This document shows positions 39,227 through 40,349 of a stretch of 40,349 nt of DNA, piece after piece; positions within the stretch are counted from its first letter, which is position 1, and each line of letters starts with the position of its first letter. The notes below the pieces were generated by a model. The model was not told the DNA's origin, ran no database searches, and saw nothing but the letters and a program-made list of their open reading frames with translations. Origin of the DNA: Clostridia bacterium DTU022 (GTDB taxonomy: Bacteria; Bacillota; Dethiobacteria; DTU022); the NCBI GenBank assembly GCA_001512835.1, contig LFRQ01000111.1:1-40349 (forward strand). Reading direction: 5' to 3'. Position numbers and translations under genes: made by a program.

Positions 39227-40330
39227 TTAAAAGCCCAAAGCGCGCTGCACCAGGGGCGGCGCCTGGACAGGCTGCTCCTGGATGACCAGAGCCCGGTCCA
39301 GCAGCGCCGTCACCTCCGGGAGCTTTTCCCGTTGGTTGAGGTGGAGCAGGCCCACCCTTTCTCCCGCATCCACGGGGTCGCCCACTTTTTTGTCCAGCAC
39401 CAGGCCCACGGCGGGATCGATGGCCTCCTCTTTCCGGCTCCGCCCCGCCCCCATGAGGGCGGCGGCCCTGCCGATGAGATCGGCCTTCAAGGAGTGGATA
39501 TATCCCTCACGGGGTGCTTCCCAGGGGATCAAAAAGCGGGCTTCGGGGAGGCGGCGCTCTTCCAGGGCTTTCAGGTCGCCCCCCTGAGCCTTGACCATGG
39601 CGGCAAATTTGCGCCATCCCTCCCCCTTCTGCAGCAGTTCTTCCAGAAGGGCGGCCCCCTCCGCCGGTCCGGAGGCTTTGCCGGCGGCGGCCAGCAAGTG
39701 GCCGCCCAGCTGGAGCACCAGCTCCACCAGGTCGGGGGGGCCTTCACCCTGCAAGGTCTCCACAGCCTCGTACACCTCCAGGGCGTTGCCCACAGCCCGG
39801 CCCAGGGGCTGGCTCATGTCGGTAACCAGGGCGACGGTGCGTCGATTAAACCGGCGGCCCAGCTCCACCATGGTCTCCGCCAGTTCCACGGCCTGCTCCG
39901 GCGTCTTCATAAATGCTCCGCGTCCTGCTTTTACATCCAGGAGGATGACCTGGGCCCCGGAAGCAATCTTCTTGCTCATGATGGAGGCGGCAATCAGGGG
40001 AATGCTCTCCACGGTGGCGGTTACATCCCGCAGGCTATAGATCACCCCGTCGGCAGGGGCCAGCTCCCGGCTCTGCCCCACCACGGCCAGCCCCGGGTCC
40101 CGGATCAGCTCCCGCAGAGCGGCGCCGTCCAGCTCCGTTTTGAAGCCGGGGATGCTCTCCAGCTTGTCCACGGTGCCCCCGGTATGGCCCAGGCTGCGCC
40201 CGGACATCTTGGGGACCGCCAGCCCCGCCGCCGCCAGCAGGGGAACCAGCACCAGGGTGGTCTTGTCGCCCACCCCGCCGCTGCTGTGCTTGTCCACCAC
40301 CGGCTTCACCTGGTCCGACCAGTCCAGCAC
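39227..40330 (-). CDS. pdp: Pyrimidine-nucleoside phosphorylase, 5' part missing
   Basis: The enzyme splits uridine, thymidine and deoxyuridine with phosphate, salvaging pyrimidines. The visible 367 residues begin mid-protein with the phosphate- and substrate-site block KHSSGGVGDKT, followed by SGRSLGHTGGT and, later, DVKAGRGAFM. Compared with about 430 residues for the family, some 65-75 N-terminal residues are off the window. The frame can be read five codons further as MYKRQ, but those bases are sequencing adapter. The order pdp-dacF-spoIIAA agrees with nucleoside salvage genes preceding dacF in Bacillota. Confidence 0.95.
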   Translation of the reverse strand: MLDWSDQVKPVVDKHSSGGVGDKTTLVLVPLLAAAGLAVPKMSGRSLGHTGGTVDKLESIPGFKTELDGAALRELIRDPGLAVVGQSRELAPADGVIYSLRDVTATVESIPLIAASIMSKKIASGAQVILLDVKAGRGAFMKTPEQAVELAETMVELGRRFNRRTVALVTDMSQPLGRAVGNALEVYEAVETLQGEGPPDLVELVLQLGGHLLAAAGKASGPAEGAALLEELLQKGEGWRKFAAMVKAQGGDLKALEERRLPEARFLIPWEAPREGYIHSLKADLIGRAAALMGAGRSRKEEAIDPAVGLVLDKKVGDPVDAGERVGLLHLNQREKLPEVTALLDRALVIQEQPVQAPPLVQRALGF

Positions 40331-40349
40331 CTGTCTCTTATACACATCT
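40331..40349. other. Nextera/Tn5 transposon adapter remnant
   Basis: The last 19 bases are CTGTCTCTTATACACATCT, identical to the Tn5 mosaic end used in Nextera libraries. They are not genomic. Read on the minus strand they yield the MYKRQ peptide at the front of the truncated pdp product. Confidence 0.97.

Overview
The window looks like the end of a contig from a GC-rich, endospore-forming, probably anaerobic member of the Clostridia (Peptococcaceae/Moorella-like Bacillota). Supporting evidence: sporulation genes from several stages (spoIIAA-spoIIAB-sigF, spoIIP, spoIVA, spmA-spmB, dacB, dacF, spoVAF, gerW/ytfJ), an ispH-rpsA gene fusion of the clostridial type, a YIEGIA-family cluster and type 2 IPP isomerase. 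Species-level assignment is not possible from the sequence alone. All 43 coding sequences I accept lie on the minus strand, so the window reads functionally from right to left. No tRNA, rRNA, CRISPR array, transposase or phage gene was seen.

Layout in transcription order (right to left). 40349-39227: a Nextera/Tn5 adapter remnant, then a 5'-truncated pyrimidine-nucleoside phosphorylase. 39140-34318: dacF with a candidate SigF promoter inside a nested inverted repeat; the spoIIAA-spoIIAB-sigF operon behind a good SigH-type promoter; a small membrane protein; dodecin; spoVAF. 34170-27314: a DHH-CBS-CBS-tRNA nucleotidyltransferase fusion, an M50 protease, trpS, scpA, scpB, a DUF2953 protein and gerW/ytfJ. 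27248-22851: dacB-spmA-spmB (spore cortex and spore maturation), an unusual FAD protein with a four-cysteine cluster, and rluB; scpAB...dacB-spmAB-rluB matches the Bacillus subtilis order.

22834-19287: a cobalamin uptake operon (btuF, btuC, and an ABC ATPase with an extra C-terminal domain) behind a promoter, a cobalamin riboswitch and an intrinsic terminator. Its 3' end runs into a four-copy 39-41 bp tandem repeat. 19009-17604: two proteins I do not recognise and an AroH-type chorismate mutase. 17544-12694: cmk, plsC, ispH-rpsA and fni (lipid, nucleotide, isoprenoid and translation functions), ending in a terminator and two 29-bp REP-like repeats.

12486-8567: a poorly understood sporulation-linked membrane cluster (DUF1614-like, SpoIIP, YIEGIA, its putative capping subunit, and two DUF3189-type proteins). 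8481-4220: a DUF512 PDZ/radical-SAM protein, der, plsY and gpsA as one tightly overlapping operon. This GpsA lacks the conserved Lys-Asn pair of the active site. Then spoIVA with its own terminator, an HD-domain hydrolase, a six-helix membrane protein with a terminator, and a 400-bp AT-rich non-coding end.

The most interesting items are the YIEGIA/DUF3189/SpoIIP cluster, the GpsA-like protein without its catalytic lysine, the FAD/cysteine-cluster protein between spmAB and rluB, the ABC ATPase fusion with the repeat array at its end, the ispH-rpsA fusion with a very long acidic linker, and the dacF leader, where an inverted repeat could hide the ribosome binding site in read-through mRNA but not in mRNA from the candidate SigF promoter.
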